NCBI GenBank assembly: GCA_043808305.1
Contig: JAZDFB010000111.1
Coordinates: 1-58,448 of the forward strand
Length of the DNA stretch: 58,448 nucleotides
Origin: JBBAAP01 sp043808305
GTDB taxonomy: Bacteria > Planctomycetota > MHYJ01 > JACQXL01
Direction: 5' to 3'
In this document: one piece after another, positions 5,851 through 15,176 of the stretch
How the letters are laid out: the number at the start of each line of letters is the position of its first letter
Numbering within the stretch: the stretch's first letter is position 1
Translations under genes and position numbers: made by a program
Notes under the pieces: generated by a model
The model's input: only the letters and a program-made list of their open reading frames with translations
Told to the model about the DNA's origin: nothing
Databases searched by the model: none

Positions 5851-8592
5851 TTATTTTTCCAGTTGCCTTTTTATATCTTCTATAGCCTGACGTGCCTCCG
5901 GAGCTTGGGTGTCGTTAGGGGCTAATTCCAGGAACCGCTCCCAATCTGCAATGGCTTTCCTGAACTCTTTTTTATTGGCATAGACGATGCCGCGACCACA
6001 GTATGCCTTGGCTGATTTCGGGTTGAGCCTTATTGCCTCTGTAAAATCCAATATTGCCTTATCTGCCAGTTCCTGATTAATATTTTCACCTTGGCGGAGT
6101 GCACTTAACGATCTATTAACATAGATACTGCCGCGTTCTATGTATACCTGGGCATATCTGGGGTTCAGCCTGATGGACTCATTAAAATCTCCCAGCGCTT
6201 TATCTGCCAGATGACGATATATATCTGAGTTATTATTCCCGGGGGACTCCTGCTTCGCTTTATAGATATAGGTGACGCCGCGGTTAAAGTATGTTCGGGC
6301 ATATTTAGGGTCCAGCCTGATTGCCTCATTATAATTTGTGATTGCCTTATCCCATTCGCCTTTATTGCAATAGGCAAAACCAATGTTGTTATATGCCTGG
6401 GCATATCCGGGGTCCAACCTGAGGGCTTTATTCAAATCAGCCATAGCCTTATCAAATTCGCCTTTGCCGGCGTAGGTTCCGCCGCGGCCGTTGTATGCGC
6501 TGATATTTTTGGGGTCAAGCCTGATTGCCTCGTCAAAATCTGCAATCGCCCTGTCAAACTCGCCTTGAACCCGATAAGCAGAGCCGCGGTTGCTGTATGC
6601 ATTGCCTAACTTGGGGTCAAGTTTGATTGCCTGTGTGAAATCAGCTATGGCCTGGTCTAATTCCTCAATGTCATGATAGGTCATGCCACGGTAGTTGTAT
6701 GCCTTGGCATTCTCCGGGTCTAACCTGATTGTCTCGTTATGGCCGGTTATGGCCAAATCGAATTTGCCTTGCATCGCATAGGTCCGGGCGCGGTTAGAAC
6801 GCGCATCTATATATTGGGGGTTTAGCCTGATGGCCTCATTATAATCCGCTATGGCTTTGTCTAATTCATTTATAAAGCCGTAATTAATGGCCCGGTTGTT
6901 ATATGCGCCTTCATATTCGGGACAGAGCTCTATTGCCTTGGTGTAACTCTTGATTGATTCGCCGTAGTTTTTCTGCTTGCTCTCAATATTTCCCTTAGCG
7001 AACCAGCCTATGTGGCTGTTGGGGTCTAATTCCAGCACTTTCCTGTAATCAGGGATTGCCTTCTCGGGTTGATTATAGGTATATTCCGTAATCAGCGCGC
7101 GTTCGTAATAGGAATATGCCAACGTTGGAGTAGCGCTAATTGCCTTGCTGAAATACTCAAATGCCTTATCATATAGTTCCCTTGTTATAACTTGGTCTAA
7201 CGGCTGTTTAGCCAAGCTGGCATCAGGGGGTTTCTTGCCTTTGGCTGGCTCAGCCTTTTCTTTATAGGCATAGCCGATGACCTGATAGGCATCGCCAAAG
7301 GTCGGGTCCACCTCAAGCGCATCCTGGGCAAGCTTAATTTTTTGGTCAGGTGTCGGCGCACCGTTTGCCCGTTCTAGAATCTTCTTTGCCTCAGCCCTTA
7401 AGTCCACGGTTCTCTGTGCCTTGACCACCGCTTCTTTGACTTGCTTATCTTCCTGCTGTTTTTTGGCTTCCTGAGCCTTGATTATTTCCTCACTTTTCTT
7501 AAGCAAATCCTGTATCTTTTCATCCTGCGACGCCAGCGCCAGGACTTTATCACACCAGGTCTTTGACTCGTCATAGTTCTTGTTCTCAAAAGCCGACTCT
7601 GCCTTGACCCGATAAGATTCTATCTCTTTCTTCTTGCCGGCTGATGATGTCATAAGCCCGATTATTACCGCTGCCAGGATAACCACGGCGCCGATTATTG
7701 ACAGGCTGGCAAATTTATTTTTCATCAGTTTCAGGTATATTTTTGTTATGCTTGAAGTCCGTTTTGCCGTAATCTGCGCACCTTCCAAATACCGCTTCAG
7801 GTCCTGCGCTAATGCATCTGCTGTCTGATAGCGTCTTGTCTTGTCTTTATTCAGGCACTTCAGGCAGATGGTCTCAAGGTCTTTGGCAATGATACGGACG
7901 ATGGTACTGGGCGCAGGCGGATCATCATTGATTACCTTGGATAAGACTTCATATATCTCCTTGCCGGGAAAAGGCACTTGGCCGGTGATGCAGTGGTATA
8001 ACGTGGCTCCTAAAGAGAATATATCGGAGCGCGAATCAATTTCATCCTTTTTACCCATGGCCTGCTCCGGCGGCATATAGTCAGGCGTGCCTAAAGCCGT
8101 TCCGGACATGGTCAGCGAGCGGTCCAGCCCGGTCAGTTGCTTGGCCAGCCCGAAATCGGCGATATGGACCTTGCCGGTTTTATCTATCATGATATTGGCC
8201 GGCTTGATATCGCGATGGACGATATTTTGCTGGTGCGCATAATGAAGCGCCGCGGCTGTCTGGAGGATGATTTTCGTGATATTTTGCAGTGATGCCTTAT
8301 TCTTGGATTTGATAATGGCATCAAGGGATGTCCCTTCTATATAATCCATGGTGAAGTAGTGTTGTTTATTTATGACGCCGGCTTCATAGACCTGAACGAT
8401 ATTGGGATGTTTGAGCTTGGCGACGGCCGCGGCCTCGCGCTGGAAACGCTCAAGAATGTAAGCGTCTTTGGAGGTAATAACCTTGAGTGCTACCCTGCGG
8501 TTTAAGGCCGGATCTAAGGCCAGATAGACCGCGCCCATCCCGCCCTGGCCGAGTTTCTTCTCAATGGCATATTTGCCAAAGGTGCTTGCCAT
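5851..8592 (-). CDS. Transmembrane Ser/Thr protein kinase with C-terminal TPR repeats
   Basis: 913-residue eukaryotic-type (PknB/Pkn-like) kinase. Residues 1-270 form the kinase domain: glycine loop GQGGMG (15-20), catalytic lysine K37, catalytic loop HRDIKPAN (126-133, D128) and DFG (146-148). All key residues are present, so it should be active. A single membrane helix follows (about 294-315), then a charged coiled-coil-like region (320-410). About a dozen tetratricopeptide units run from 420 to the end, with 'AYNNRGxxYxxxGxxDxAIxDxxxAIxLDP' spacing. If the kinase is cytoplasmic, the TPR part lies outside and could sense or scaffold. It stands alone between non-coding stretches. Such kinases are numerous in planctomycetes. 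Confidence 0.95.
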   Translation of the reverse strand: MASTFGKYAIEKKLGQGGMGAVYLALDPALNRRVALKVITSKDAYILERFQREAAAVAKLKHPNIVQVYEAGVINKQHYFTMDYIEGTSLDAIIKSKNKASLQNITKIILQTAAALHYAHQQNIVHRDIKPANIMIDKTGKVHIADFGLAKQLTGLDRSLTMSGTALGTPDYMPPEQAMGKKDEIDSRSDIFSLGATLYHCITGQVPFPGKEIYEVLSKVINDDPPAPSTIVRIIAKDLETICLKCLNKDKTRRYQTADALAQDLKRYLEGAQITAKRTSSITKIYLKLMKNKFASLSIIGAVVILAAVIIGLMTSSAGKKKEIESYRVKAESAFENKNYDESKTWCDKVLALASQDEKIQDLLKKSEEIIKAQEAKKQQEDKQVKEAVVKAQRTVDLRAEAKKILERANGAPTPDQKIKLAQDALEVDPTFGDAYQVIGYAYKEKAEPAKGKKPPDASLAKQPLDQVITRELYDKAFEYFSKAISATPTLAYSYYERALITEYTYNQPEKAIPDYRKVLELDPNSHIGWFAKGNIESKQKNYGESIKSYTKAIELCPEYEGAYNNRAINYGFINELDKAIADYNEAIRLNPQYIDARSNRARTYAMQGKFDLAITGHNETIRLDPENAKAYNYRGMTYHDIEELDQAIADFTQAIKLDPKLGNAYSNRGSAYRVQGEFDRAIADFDEAIRLDPKNISAYNGRGGTYAGKGEFDKAMADLNKALRLDPGYAQAYNNIGFAYCNKGEWDKAITNYNEAIRLDPKYARTYFNRGVTYIYKAKQESPGNNNSDIYRHLADKALGDFNESIRLNPRYAQVYIERGSIYVNRSLSALRQGENINQELADKAILDFTEAIRLNPKSAKAYCGRGIVYANKKEFRKAIADWERFLELAPNDTQAPEARQAIEDIKRQLEK

Positions 8593-8837
8593 GCCAAGAA
8601 TCTAATTTAAAAATGCCCTATTGTCAACTAAAAGCTTGGCTAAGAGGGTAGGGGCAGGGTAACCCTAACTATCCAAAAATCGATGGTTGTATTGCGTCCA
8701 TAACGTAAGCGAGTTCTATTCGCCAATCCAGCAGTAGAAATTTACCTTCTTAAAAACTGCCGTTTTCGCTGAAGACGTACAGCCAACGTGATGGTCAACA
8801 ATGGCGGGGTAGTCCACCAGTTACTTAACAAGGACGC
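8593..8837. other. Intergenic spacer between kinase start and methyltransferase end
   Basis: No gene found. Near 8690 a segment (TTGTATTGCGTCCATAACGT) resembles TTGCATTGCGTTCATATTGT near 19728, a possible minor dispersed repeat. No convincing terminator for the corrinoid operon, which ends at 8838. Confidence 0.35.
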
Positions 8838-9629
8838 TTATGTTGTCTTGCGATATGCCGCTATATAGGAATCACAATAAATAAATTTGTTAAACAGCAA
8901 TTCCGCCGTAATCATTGCATCCATCAACTCGTCATCCAGCGGGTTCATAATGGCGGCGTCAAGGCCATATCCGATTGCCATTACCAGCGCAGTCCGGTTG
9001 ACAAGCGGCCTGTCATTACATCCCTGAGAGATATTGCTTAAACCGCACACGGTCTTTGGCGCCGGGTTTGACAGCATCTTAAGCTCGCGAATGGTTTGGA
9101 TTGATGCACTGCTTTGGTCCTGGGCAAACTTAACCGGTAAGAATACTGGGTCAAGATAAACGTCATCTGCAGTCAGCCCTGCTTCCATGGCGCCGGCCAG
9201 AATCTTAAGCCCGATTTCCACGCGCGCCTGAATGGAATTAGGCATCCCTTTTTCATCCATACACAGCCCCAGGATTGACGCTTTATACCTGACTGCTAAA
9301 TTCAGCAGGTTTTGCAGTTTGGCTGTTTCGCCGGTAGTCGAGTTTATGAGTGTTTTCTGATTGCATAGTTTAAGTCCGGCTTCTATTACCTGCGGTTTAG
9401 CGCTGTCTAAGCTCAAAGGCGCATCGGTTACTGACTGAATCGTTTCCACCAACCATTGCATTGCCGCGACATCGTCAGTTGCGGCCGGGCCGACATTGAC
9501 ATCCAGCATATTAGCGCCTGCCTGGACCTGCCTTTTGGCGATGTTCTGGATAACGGTTTTGTCTTTGGCTTGAATCGCCTGGCGGATGTCCTTAAACATC
9601 CCGTTGATTCGTTCGCCTATTATCAGCAT
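8838..9629 (-). CDS. AcsE/MtrH-type pterin-binding methyltransferase (copy 1)
   Basis: 263 residues, the size of AcsE, the methyl-H4folate:corrinoid protein methyltransferase of the Wood-Ljungdahl pathway. It shows the family start 'MLIIGERIN', the pterin-site motif 'ANMLDVNVGP' (about 38-47), 'DSAKPQVIEAGL' and 'INSTTGE' (about 95-102), and late 'CGLSNISQG'. In a corrinoid methyl-transfer system it would move the methyl group between Co(III)-CH3 and tetrahydrofolate. It is the last gene of a same-strand run with a URO-D protein, the corrinoid activator, a second AcsE-like protein and the corrinoid protein. Methyl-group direction cannot be read from sequence. Confidence 0.85.
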   Translation of the reverse strand: MLIIGERINGMFKDIRQAIQAKDKTVIQNIAKRQVQAGANMLDVNVGPAATDDVAAMQWLVETIQSVTDAPLSLDSAKPQVIEAGLKLCNQKTLINSTTGETAKLQNLLNLAVRYKASILGLCMDEKGMPNSIQARVEIGLKILAGAMEAGLTADDVYLDPVFLPVKFAQDQSSASIQTIRELKMLSNPAPKTVCGLSNISQGCNDRPLVNRTALVMAIGYGLDAAIMNPLDDELMDAMITAELLFNKFIYCDSYIAAYRKTT

Positions 9630-9660
9630 CTTGGTTCATTCCTTATTTCCAGCAATGTCT

Positions 9661-10719
9661 TTAAGTCCAGCCGTATTTATAACAGGTTTCATACATAATT
9701 ACAATATTTTCAGGGGGGCTGTTTGACTGAATATTATGGCAGGGACCGAGGATATAACCGCCGTTCTTGCCCAGTATGCGCAGGTTGTCTAATACTTCCT
9801 GGCGCACTTCTTCTTTGGAACCGAATGGCAGGGTATATTGATTATCCACTCCGCCGTGGAAGATAATTTTATTGCCGAAATCGCGTTTAAGGGCATCTCG
9901 TTCCATGCCTTTACAGCGCCATTGGATAGGGTTTAAGATATCAATGCCTGCTTCTATCATATCAGGAATGATTTTTCTTATGGCGCCGTCATCATGGTGG
10001 AAGACGAAGACCCCGGACTGATGAGCCAGGTTTATCATTCGCTTCATCCGCGGAATAAAGAATTCGCGGATCTGCGCCGGAGAGAACATAAGGTCTTCCT
10101 GCGACCCCAAATCTTCAGCGATATAGCTGTAAGTTACCTTGCCTGGAATCTGTTCATAGACGCGTAAAGTATTCGCATAGCATAAGTCAAAGAGTTTGTC
10201 CAGGCAGAAATGCACAATATCAGGATTGAGTATCAAATCCATTAATGCTTGTTCCTGCCCCCTTAATTCTTTGTAAGCCATAAAGGGTTCTGACCCGCCG
10301 CCCTGCACGGGAAAATCTTCTTTGCCTGCAAGTTGTTGTGGAATAACAGAGTAGTCATACCAATCAGGATTGGGCCATTTATAATTGAGTTTGATTTCAT
10401 CAAGGGTCTCATATTGGGCCAGAGGATGATGCACACATTCTTCGTATACGCCTGTCCCATAATCGACCTTTTTGTATTGGCATCCAAAGGCATCGGTATT
10501 ATCAGGAAGAGGCGGCCCCGCATATTTGGGCCTTACAACAACAGGACGGTCGATATGCAGCCGCTTGAATATGTCCCAGATATTGTCACAGCCCAAATAT
10601 TGCCTGAGTTTTTCCGTGGCTTCATCAGTTGCCCAGTAGTCCATAGGGATACGGTCAGGCTTTTGGCGTTTAAGCGCCGCCAGCCAGCGTTCACGCGGTG
10701 TCATAGTTTCTTTTGTCAT
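9661..10719 (-). CDS. URO-D superfamily methyltransferase (MtaA/MtbA-like)
   Basis: 352-residue protein of the uroporphyrinogen-decarboxylase fold. In corrinoid operons this fold serves as a methyltransferase, not a heme enzyme. The start 'TPRERWLAALKRQKPDRIPMDYWA' is typical. At the usual metal site it has 'FHHDDGA' (H241, H242, D243, D244) with C269 further on, instead of the H-x-C of MtaA, so zinc coordination may differ. It lies 31 bases upstream of the AcsE-like gene and 3 bases after the activator gene, so it is surely co-transcribed. It is the likely substrate-specific component, with the methyl donor unknown. Confidence 0.8.
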   Translation of the reverse strand: MTKETMTPRERWLAALKRQKPDRIPMDYWATDEATEKLRQYLGCDNIWDIFKRLHIDRPVVVRPKYAGPPLPDNTDAFGCQYKKVDYGTGVYEECVHHPLAQYETLDEIKLNYKWPNPDWYDYSVIPQQLAGKEDFPVQGGGSEPFMAYKELRGQEQALMDLILNPDIVHFCLDKLFDLCYANTLRVYEQIPGKVTYSYIAEDLGSQEDLMFSPAQIREFFIPRMKRMINLAHQSGVFVFHHDDGAIRKIIPDMIEAGIDILNPIQWRCKGMERDALKRDFGNKIIFHGGVDNQYTLPFGSKEEVRQEVLDNLRILGKNGGYILGPCHNIQSNSPPENIVIMYETCYKYGWT

Positions 10720-10722
10720 AAT

Positions 10723-12342
10723 TTAATTATTAAAATATATTGATTCAGCAAACGCATCCTGGAAAGATGCGTCAGTGGACAAGTTTAAAAAGTTTGTCGT
10801 ATGGGCGATATTTTCCGTTTCTTCCCGGGCATTTTGCGAAATAAGCGCCAGCCTGGCGCCTTCAGCCGCTGCATTACCTACAAATACCACTTTTTCCAGT
10901 GCCGTATTCGGTATTAGGCCTATGATTTGAGCGTTCTTTTTATCAATATAATTTCCAAATGTTCCGGCAATAAATATGTGTTCAATATCATCATCGGCCA
11001 CATCAAGTTGGTTTTTAAGGATTTGAATCCCGGCGGATATTGCGGCTTTGGCAAGTTGTATCTCGCGTATGTCTTCTTGAGTGATTATAATGTCATTGCG
11101 GCCGCTTTTCGAGATAACAAAGGAATTATGCCTGATAGAATCCAATAAAGTATGCGAGAGATTATTGGTAATTTCCAGCTGTTTCTTGGGCCTGAATTTA
11201 CCCGTATCATCGATTATTTTTAGTTTGATAAGGTCAGCCATAGCATCTAAAAGGCCTGACCCGCAGATACCTTCCGGCGGGGTATTACCGATGGTTTTAT
11301 AAAAAACGCCTTCATTGGTGATACGCAAAGATTCGATTGCGCCCGTATTGGCTCTCATTCCGTTATTTATCCGGACTCCTTCAAATGCAGGGCCTGCGGC
11401 AGTTGAGGTGCAGACGAGTTGCTTTTTTGAGCCGAGGACAATTTCGCCGTTCGTTCCGATGTCGATAGCCAGATTAATTTTGTCGCTATGATGCAGCCCT
11501 AAAGCGAGTATCAGCCCGACTGTATCTCCGCCGACAAATCCGGCAATGTGCGGGAATACGTATACATTGGCATCGGGATTTGTTGTTATGCCTAATTCTT
11601 TTGACTTGATATTACGATGCCCGGTATATGCCGGCTCGAACGGCATTGCGGCTAAGGTTTCCATACTGGCGTTAACCAGGAGATGCTGCATTACGGTATT
11701 GCCGACGATTGTGATATCATTTATGTCAATGGTATTTATTGATGTTATCGCCGCAAGCCTCTCGATGATTTTATTTATCACCTTGATTATTTTTTGTTGC
11801 AGGTTGGACAGGCCGTTTTCCTGGGTAATGGCGTAATTTATTCTTGAAATGACATCAGCGCCATGAATTGCCTGGGTATTGGTTTCCGATACTGTTGCCA
11901 GGTCATCGCCTGTGGTCAGGTCAATCAGGATACCAAACACGGTTGTCGTGCCGATATCCAATGCCAAACCGTAACTGGGGCGGTTTTTCTTGATTAACGG
12001 ATGAAACGGATATCTTTGGTTCCTGATGGTTGAAACAAGTTTCTTCCTGTCCGGCTGGATATTTTTAGGAATAAAAATTACAGTATCATGTTCCAGTTTT
12101 GTCTGGCAGGACAATCGGGTATCGCGTTTGGATTCTTTGGTTGGCAAGTGTTTATCAGCGTGATTCTGTTGTGATGGAGTTGCTTCTATTTCTACTTTAC
12201 ACTTGCCGCATCTGCCTTGGCCGCCGCAAGGGAAATCAATAAATATTCCTGCAAGTGTCACGGCGTCTTTTATGGTGGCGCCGAATGGCACCGAAACGTC
12301 AATGTTTTCCGGATGAAAGGTTACTTTTACCGGCGAACTCAT
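10723..12342 (-). CDS. Corrinoid activation protein (RACo/RamA-type, 2Fe-2S + DUF4445 ASKHA)
   Basis: 539 residues. The N-terminus is a plant-type [2Fe-2S] ferredoxin domain with C39, C45, C48 and C79. A middle domain leads to an ASKHA ATPase fold with 'LALDIGTTTVFGILIDL', 'AIDIGTNGEIVLG' and 'CGSGLLDAMADL'. Such proteins use ATP and low-potential electrons to reduce inactive Co(II) corrinoid back to Co(I), so this is the repair enzyme of the methyl-transfer system. I use the ATG at 12342: it overlaps the stop of the upstream methyltransferase gene by four bases (ATGA), and the 14 codons upstream lie inside that gene. Confidence 0.9.
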   Translation of the reverse strand: MSSPVKVTFHPENIDVSVPFGATIKDAVTLAGIFIDFPCGGQGRCGKCKVEIEATPSQQNHADKHLPTKESKRDTRLSCQTKLEHDTVIFIPKNIQPDRKKLVSTIRNQRYPFHPLIKKNRPSYGLALDIGTTTVFGILIDLTTGDDLATVSETNTQAIHGADVISRINYAITQENGLSNLQQKIIKVINKIIERLAAITSINTIDINDITIVGNTVMQHLLVNASMETLAAMPFEPAYTGHRNIKSKELGITTNPDANVYVFPHIAGFVGGDTVGLILALGLHHSDKINLAIDIGTNGEIVLGSKKQLVCTSTAAGPAFEGVRINNGMRANTGAIESLRITNEGVFYKTIGNTPPEGICGSGLLDAMADLIKLKIIDDTGKFRPKKQLEITNNLSHTLLDSIRHNSFVISKSGRNDIIITQEDIREIQLAKAAISAGIQILKNQLDVADDDIEHIFIAGTFGNYIDKKNAQIIGLIPNTALEKVVFVGNAAAEGARLALISQNAREETENIAHTTNFLNLSTDASFQDAFAESIYFNN

Positions 12343-13130
12343 TTTAGCCTGCTTTCGCGATGCGCCGTTATGTAACCCATGCAATATTCGTCTTTATTTA
12401 AGAGCGCCTCAGTCGCCTTTATTGCGGACATCATCGATTTGTCAGTCGGGTCGAGTATTGCCGAATCAAGTCCGGCCCAAATGGCCATTGTTATAAAAGT
12501 TGAGTTTAGGAGTTTCCTGTTAGGCAACCCAAAGGAAACATTGCTGACTCCGCAGATTGTCTTAATTCCGGGCAATGTTTTTATCAGTCTTAATGATTCC
12601 AGGAATTCTATCCCCTGGGTAGGCTCTGCTGCGACCGAACGCACTAAAGGGTCTATGTATAAATCCGCCGGCGATATCTGATAGGCATTTGCTGATTGAA
12701 TCAGTTTTCTGGCAATATCAAATCTTTCCTGCGCGTTATTCGGCATGCCTTTTTCATCAATAAGAAGCGCAATCACGCCGGCATTATATTTTTTGGCAAG
12801 CGGGAATATTATCTCGAATTTATCCTTTTCGGCCGTAACCGAATTTATTACGGCCCGGCCGGTATGCGCCTTAAGTCCGGCTTCGATTGCTAAATGGTTT
12901 GGGCTGTCGATAACCAGCGGAACGTTGACTTTTTGTTGGATGGTTTTTATCAGCCATGTTATTTTCTCTAATTCCTCATTTATTTTAGTCCCGCAATTTA
13001 CGTCGAGCATATCCGCACCGCAGGCTGTTTGTTCGCAGGCAATTTGCTGGATATAAGCTGCGTCCTTATTTTCTATGGCTTGGGCAATATCTTTTCGGGT
13101 GGAATTTATCTTTTCACCGATTATTATCAT
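12339..13130 (-). CDS. AcsE/MtrH-type pterin-binding methyltransferase (copy 2)
   Basis: 263 residues, same length and layout as the protein at 8838-9629 but clearly diverged. It has 'MIIIGEKIN', 'ADMLDVNCGT', 'VIDSPNHLAIEAGL', 'INSVTAE' and 'CGVSNVSFGLPNR'. It should bind a tetrahydropterin and exchange methyl groups with a corrinoid protein. Two such proteins in one operon suggest either two methyl acceptors or a heteromeric pair. It starts one base after the corrinoid protein's stop and overlaps the activator by four bases, so translation is tightly coupled. Confidence 0.85.
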   Translation of the reverse strand: MIIIGEKINSTRKDIAQAIENKDAAYIQQIACEQTACGADMLDVNCGTKINEELEKITWLIKTIQQKVNVPLVIDSPNHLAIEAGLKAHTGRAVINSVTAEKDKFEIIFPLAKKYNAGVIALLIDEKGMPNNAQERFDIARKLIQSANAYQISPADLYIDPLVRSVAAEPTQGIEFLESLRLIKTLPGIKTICGVSNVSFGLPNRKLLNSTFITMAIWAGLDSAILDPTDKSMMSAIKATEALLNKDEYCMGYITAHRESRLK

Positions 13131-13131
13131 T

Positions 13132-13767
13132 TTAAATCTTTAAGAGTTCTTTTGCTTTATCCACTGCCGAAGCGGCATCACCCGCGTAGCCGTCAGCGCC
13201 GACTTCACGGCTGAAACTTTCGGTTATGGGCGCCCCGCCGATCATTATTTTCACATTGTTTTTTAACCCGGCTGACTTTAATGCGTCTATTGTTGTTTTT
13301 ATTGCCGGCATTGTGGTCGTCAAAAGGGCGGACATCCCCAAAATCTGCGGCTGTTTCTCTTTTATAATGCTGATGAATTTATCGGGTGACACGTCAATCC
13401 CGATGTCAACTACCTCAAAACCGGCGCCCTCCATCATCATGGCCACGAGGTTTTTGCCGATATCGTGCAAATCACCTTTGACTGTTCCGATAGCAAACCT
13501 TGCCACAGGTTTTACGCCTGTTTTGGATAGCAGAGGTTTTAATATTTCCATAGCAGTTTTCATTGCCCTGGCCGCGATAAGCACTTCAGGGATGTAAAAT
13601 TCATTTGCCTTAAACTTTGTGCCGACAACATTCATCCCGGCGATAAGCCCTTCCTTGAGGATTTGACCGGAAGGCGTTCCTTCGTTTAATGCCTGCTGGA
13701 CCAATTCTTTTACTTTAGGCGCTTTGCCGGAGATTAGATTTTCTGCTATTTCCTGCATTTTAACCAT
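13132..13767 (-). CDS. Corrinoid (methyl-carrier) protein, MtaC/MtbC-like
   Basis: 211-residue cobalamin-binding protein. Residues 1-85 are the helical cap. Residues 88-211 form the Rossmann B12 domain with the 'KGDLHDIGKNL' motif (D99-L-H101-D-I-G104), where H101 is the lower axial cobalt ligand. 'MSALLTTTMPAIKTTI' and 'IGGAPIT' complete the base-off fold. It carries the methyl group between the URO-D or other substrate methyltransferase and the pterin-dependent methyltransferases encoded downstream. It is the first gene of the minus-strand operon, with a good ribosome binding site (GAAGGCGG) and a promoter at 13834-13861. Length matches bacterial MtaC/MtbC relatives. Confidence 0.92.
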   Translation of the reverse strand: MVKMQEIAENLISGKAPKVKELVQQALNEGTPSGQILKEGLIAGMNVVGTKFKANEFYIPEVLIAARAMKTAMEILKPLLSKTGVKPVARFAIGTVKGDLHDIGKNLVAMMMEGAGFEVVDIGIDVSPDKFISIIKEKQPQILGMSALLTTTMPAIKTTIDALKSAGLKNNVKIMIGGAPITESFSREVGADGYAGDAASAVDKAKELLKI

Positions 13768-13833
13768 TTTATTCCGCCTTCTTTCTTGATTTAATTTTAT
13801 ACGTTTCCTTTTACGCCATAATATTCTTGATTC

Positions 13834-13861
13834 ATAATAACTAATTTTAAAAATAGTTCAA
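13834..13861 (-). promoter_or_regulatory. Promoter of the corrinoid methyl-transfer operon
   Basis: On the minus strand TTGAAC (13861-13856), a 16-base spacer and TATTAT (13839-13834) form a good sigma70-type promoter about 60 bases upstream of the corrinoid protein gene. Confidence 0.5.
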
Positions 13862-13967
13862 TAATTATACGACAACACTGAAGTATTTACTTGATTAATA
13901 TTTTATTGCAGGTATATTAATTTTTGAGAATTGAATAAAATAGGTTACTTGTATTTAAGAAGGGTGC

Positions 13968-14007
13968 ATTCTGCCAGGGATTGAAATCCGACGGGATTAC
14001 GGCAGAA
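13968..14007 (+). promoter_or_regulatory. Hairpin in the leader of the second URO-D gene
   Basis: TTCTGCC (13969-13975) pairs with GGCAGAA (14001-14007), with GGATT/AATCC possible inside. It sits 28 bases upstream of the URO-D start in the divergent intergenic region. It lacks the conserved elements of a cobalamin riboswitch, so its role is unknown. Confidence 0.35.
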
Positions 14008-14034
14008 ATAAGATGATATTACGGGAATAAACCA

Positions 14035-15129
14035 ATGCAAAATTCCAGAGATGTGATAGATAATCTACTGCGGAAGAAGCCGGCAGACCGTTTTGGGGTA
14101 TTTGACGACCCCTGGGATGATGCTCTTAGAAAGTGGTTGAATGAAGGATATCCAAGGAATGCGGAAGGCAAGCCGGTGGATGCTATTGACCATTTTAACT
14201 TTGATATGTGTTCGGTCGGGGGGTGGTTTGATACGATGCCTCTGCGCGGAGTTGCGGAGGTTATTGAACAGACAGATGATTGGATTGTTACGAGAAACGG
14301 CGCCGGGGCGGCGTTTAAATACTGGAAGAACAAATCGGGCACGCCCGAACACGTTGATTTTAGAATGACCAGTCGTCAAATCTGGGATAAAGAATACCGA
14401 CCGCATCTCCTGGCGCTGGACAGGCAGCGAATAGATATTAAAAGCGCCAAGGAAAATCTGTTCAAACGAAAAGGGCAGGGACGATGGACATTTTACGGAC
14501 ACCTTTTTATCTGGGAAAATATGCGCCGGACTATGGGTGATATCTGTATGTATGAAAGCCTTCTGCTTGACCCTGACTGGGTTAATGATTATAACCGCGT
14601 TTATACAGATTTTTTCAAAGCCCATTATCGTGTCCTGCTCGAAGAAGCGGGGAAACCTGACGGAATCTGGATGTATGAAGACCTGGGCTATAATAAAGGC
14701 CTATTTTGTTCGCCCAAGATTTTAGAAGAAATGTTTTTCCCATATTTTAAGGAGTTAGTTGATTTCTTCCACTCCTACGACCTTCCGGTGGTGCTTCATA
14801 GCTGCGGTGGAATCGAAGCCGCGCTTCCTTTGGTTGTTAAAACAGGATTCGACGCATTAAATCCGATGGAAGCCAAGGCCGGTTGTGACCCGCTGCGGTT
14901 TGCGGAAAAGTACAAGGATAAACTGGCGTTCGTAGGAGGCTTGGATGCGCGTATCTATGAGTCCGGTGACCGCGACCTGATTCGCCGCGAAATTACTAAA
15001 CTCGTTAATGGCATGAAAAACCTCGGCGCCAGATATATATTTGGGTCAGACCATTCAATCTCGACAAATGTCCGCTACGCCGATTTTAAGTATGGACTTG
15101 ATGTCTTTAAGGAAATTTCTGAATTATAG
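14035..15129 (+). CDS. URO-D superfamily methyltransferase, zinc-site type
   Basis: 364 residues, uroporphyrinogen-decarboxylase fold. Unlike the protein at 9661-10719 it carries the MtaA/MtbA-type metal motif 'LHSCGG' (H255, C257) with C284 downstream. This fits a zinc site that activates a thiol or similar methyl acceptor or donor. It is transcribed divergently from the corrinoid operon across a 267-base gap, so shared control is plausible. The N-terminus is longer than usual (FGVFDDPWDDALRKWLNEGYP). It is probably a substrate:corrinoid methyltransferase; true heme-pathway HemE is unlikely because the conserved HemE arginine-rich N-terminus is not visible. Confidence 0.75.
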   Translation: MQNSRDVIDNLLRKKPADRFGVFDDPWDDALRKWLNEGYPRNAEGKPVDAIDHFNFDMCSVGGWFDTMPLRGVAEVIEQTDDWIVTRNGAGAAFKYWKNKSGTPEHVDFRMTSRQIWDKEYRPHLLALDRQRIDIKSAKENLFKRKGQGRWTFYGHLFIWENMRRTMGDICMYESLLLDPDWVNDYNRVYTDFFKAHYRVLLEEAGKPDGIWMYEDLGYNKGLFCSPKILEEMFFPYFKELVDFFHSYDLPVVLHSCGGIEAALPLVVKTGFDALNPMEAKAGCDPLRFAEKYKDKLAFVGGLDARIYESGDRDLIRREITKLVNGMKNLGARYIFGSDHSISTNVRYADFKYGLDVFKEISEL

Positions 15130-15176
15130 GGGCAGGCAGCATTTATAAGAATGGGATGATTTTATCACGCCAAAGT

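Noticed and set aside
13768..14034. Cobalamin riboswitch between the corrinoid operon and the URO-D gene
   Set aside because: Only a simple hairpin is present; the B12 box and the multi-stem core are not recognisable.
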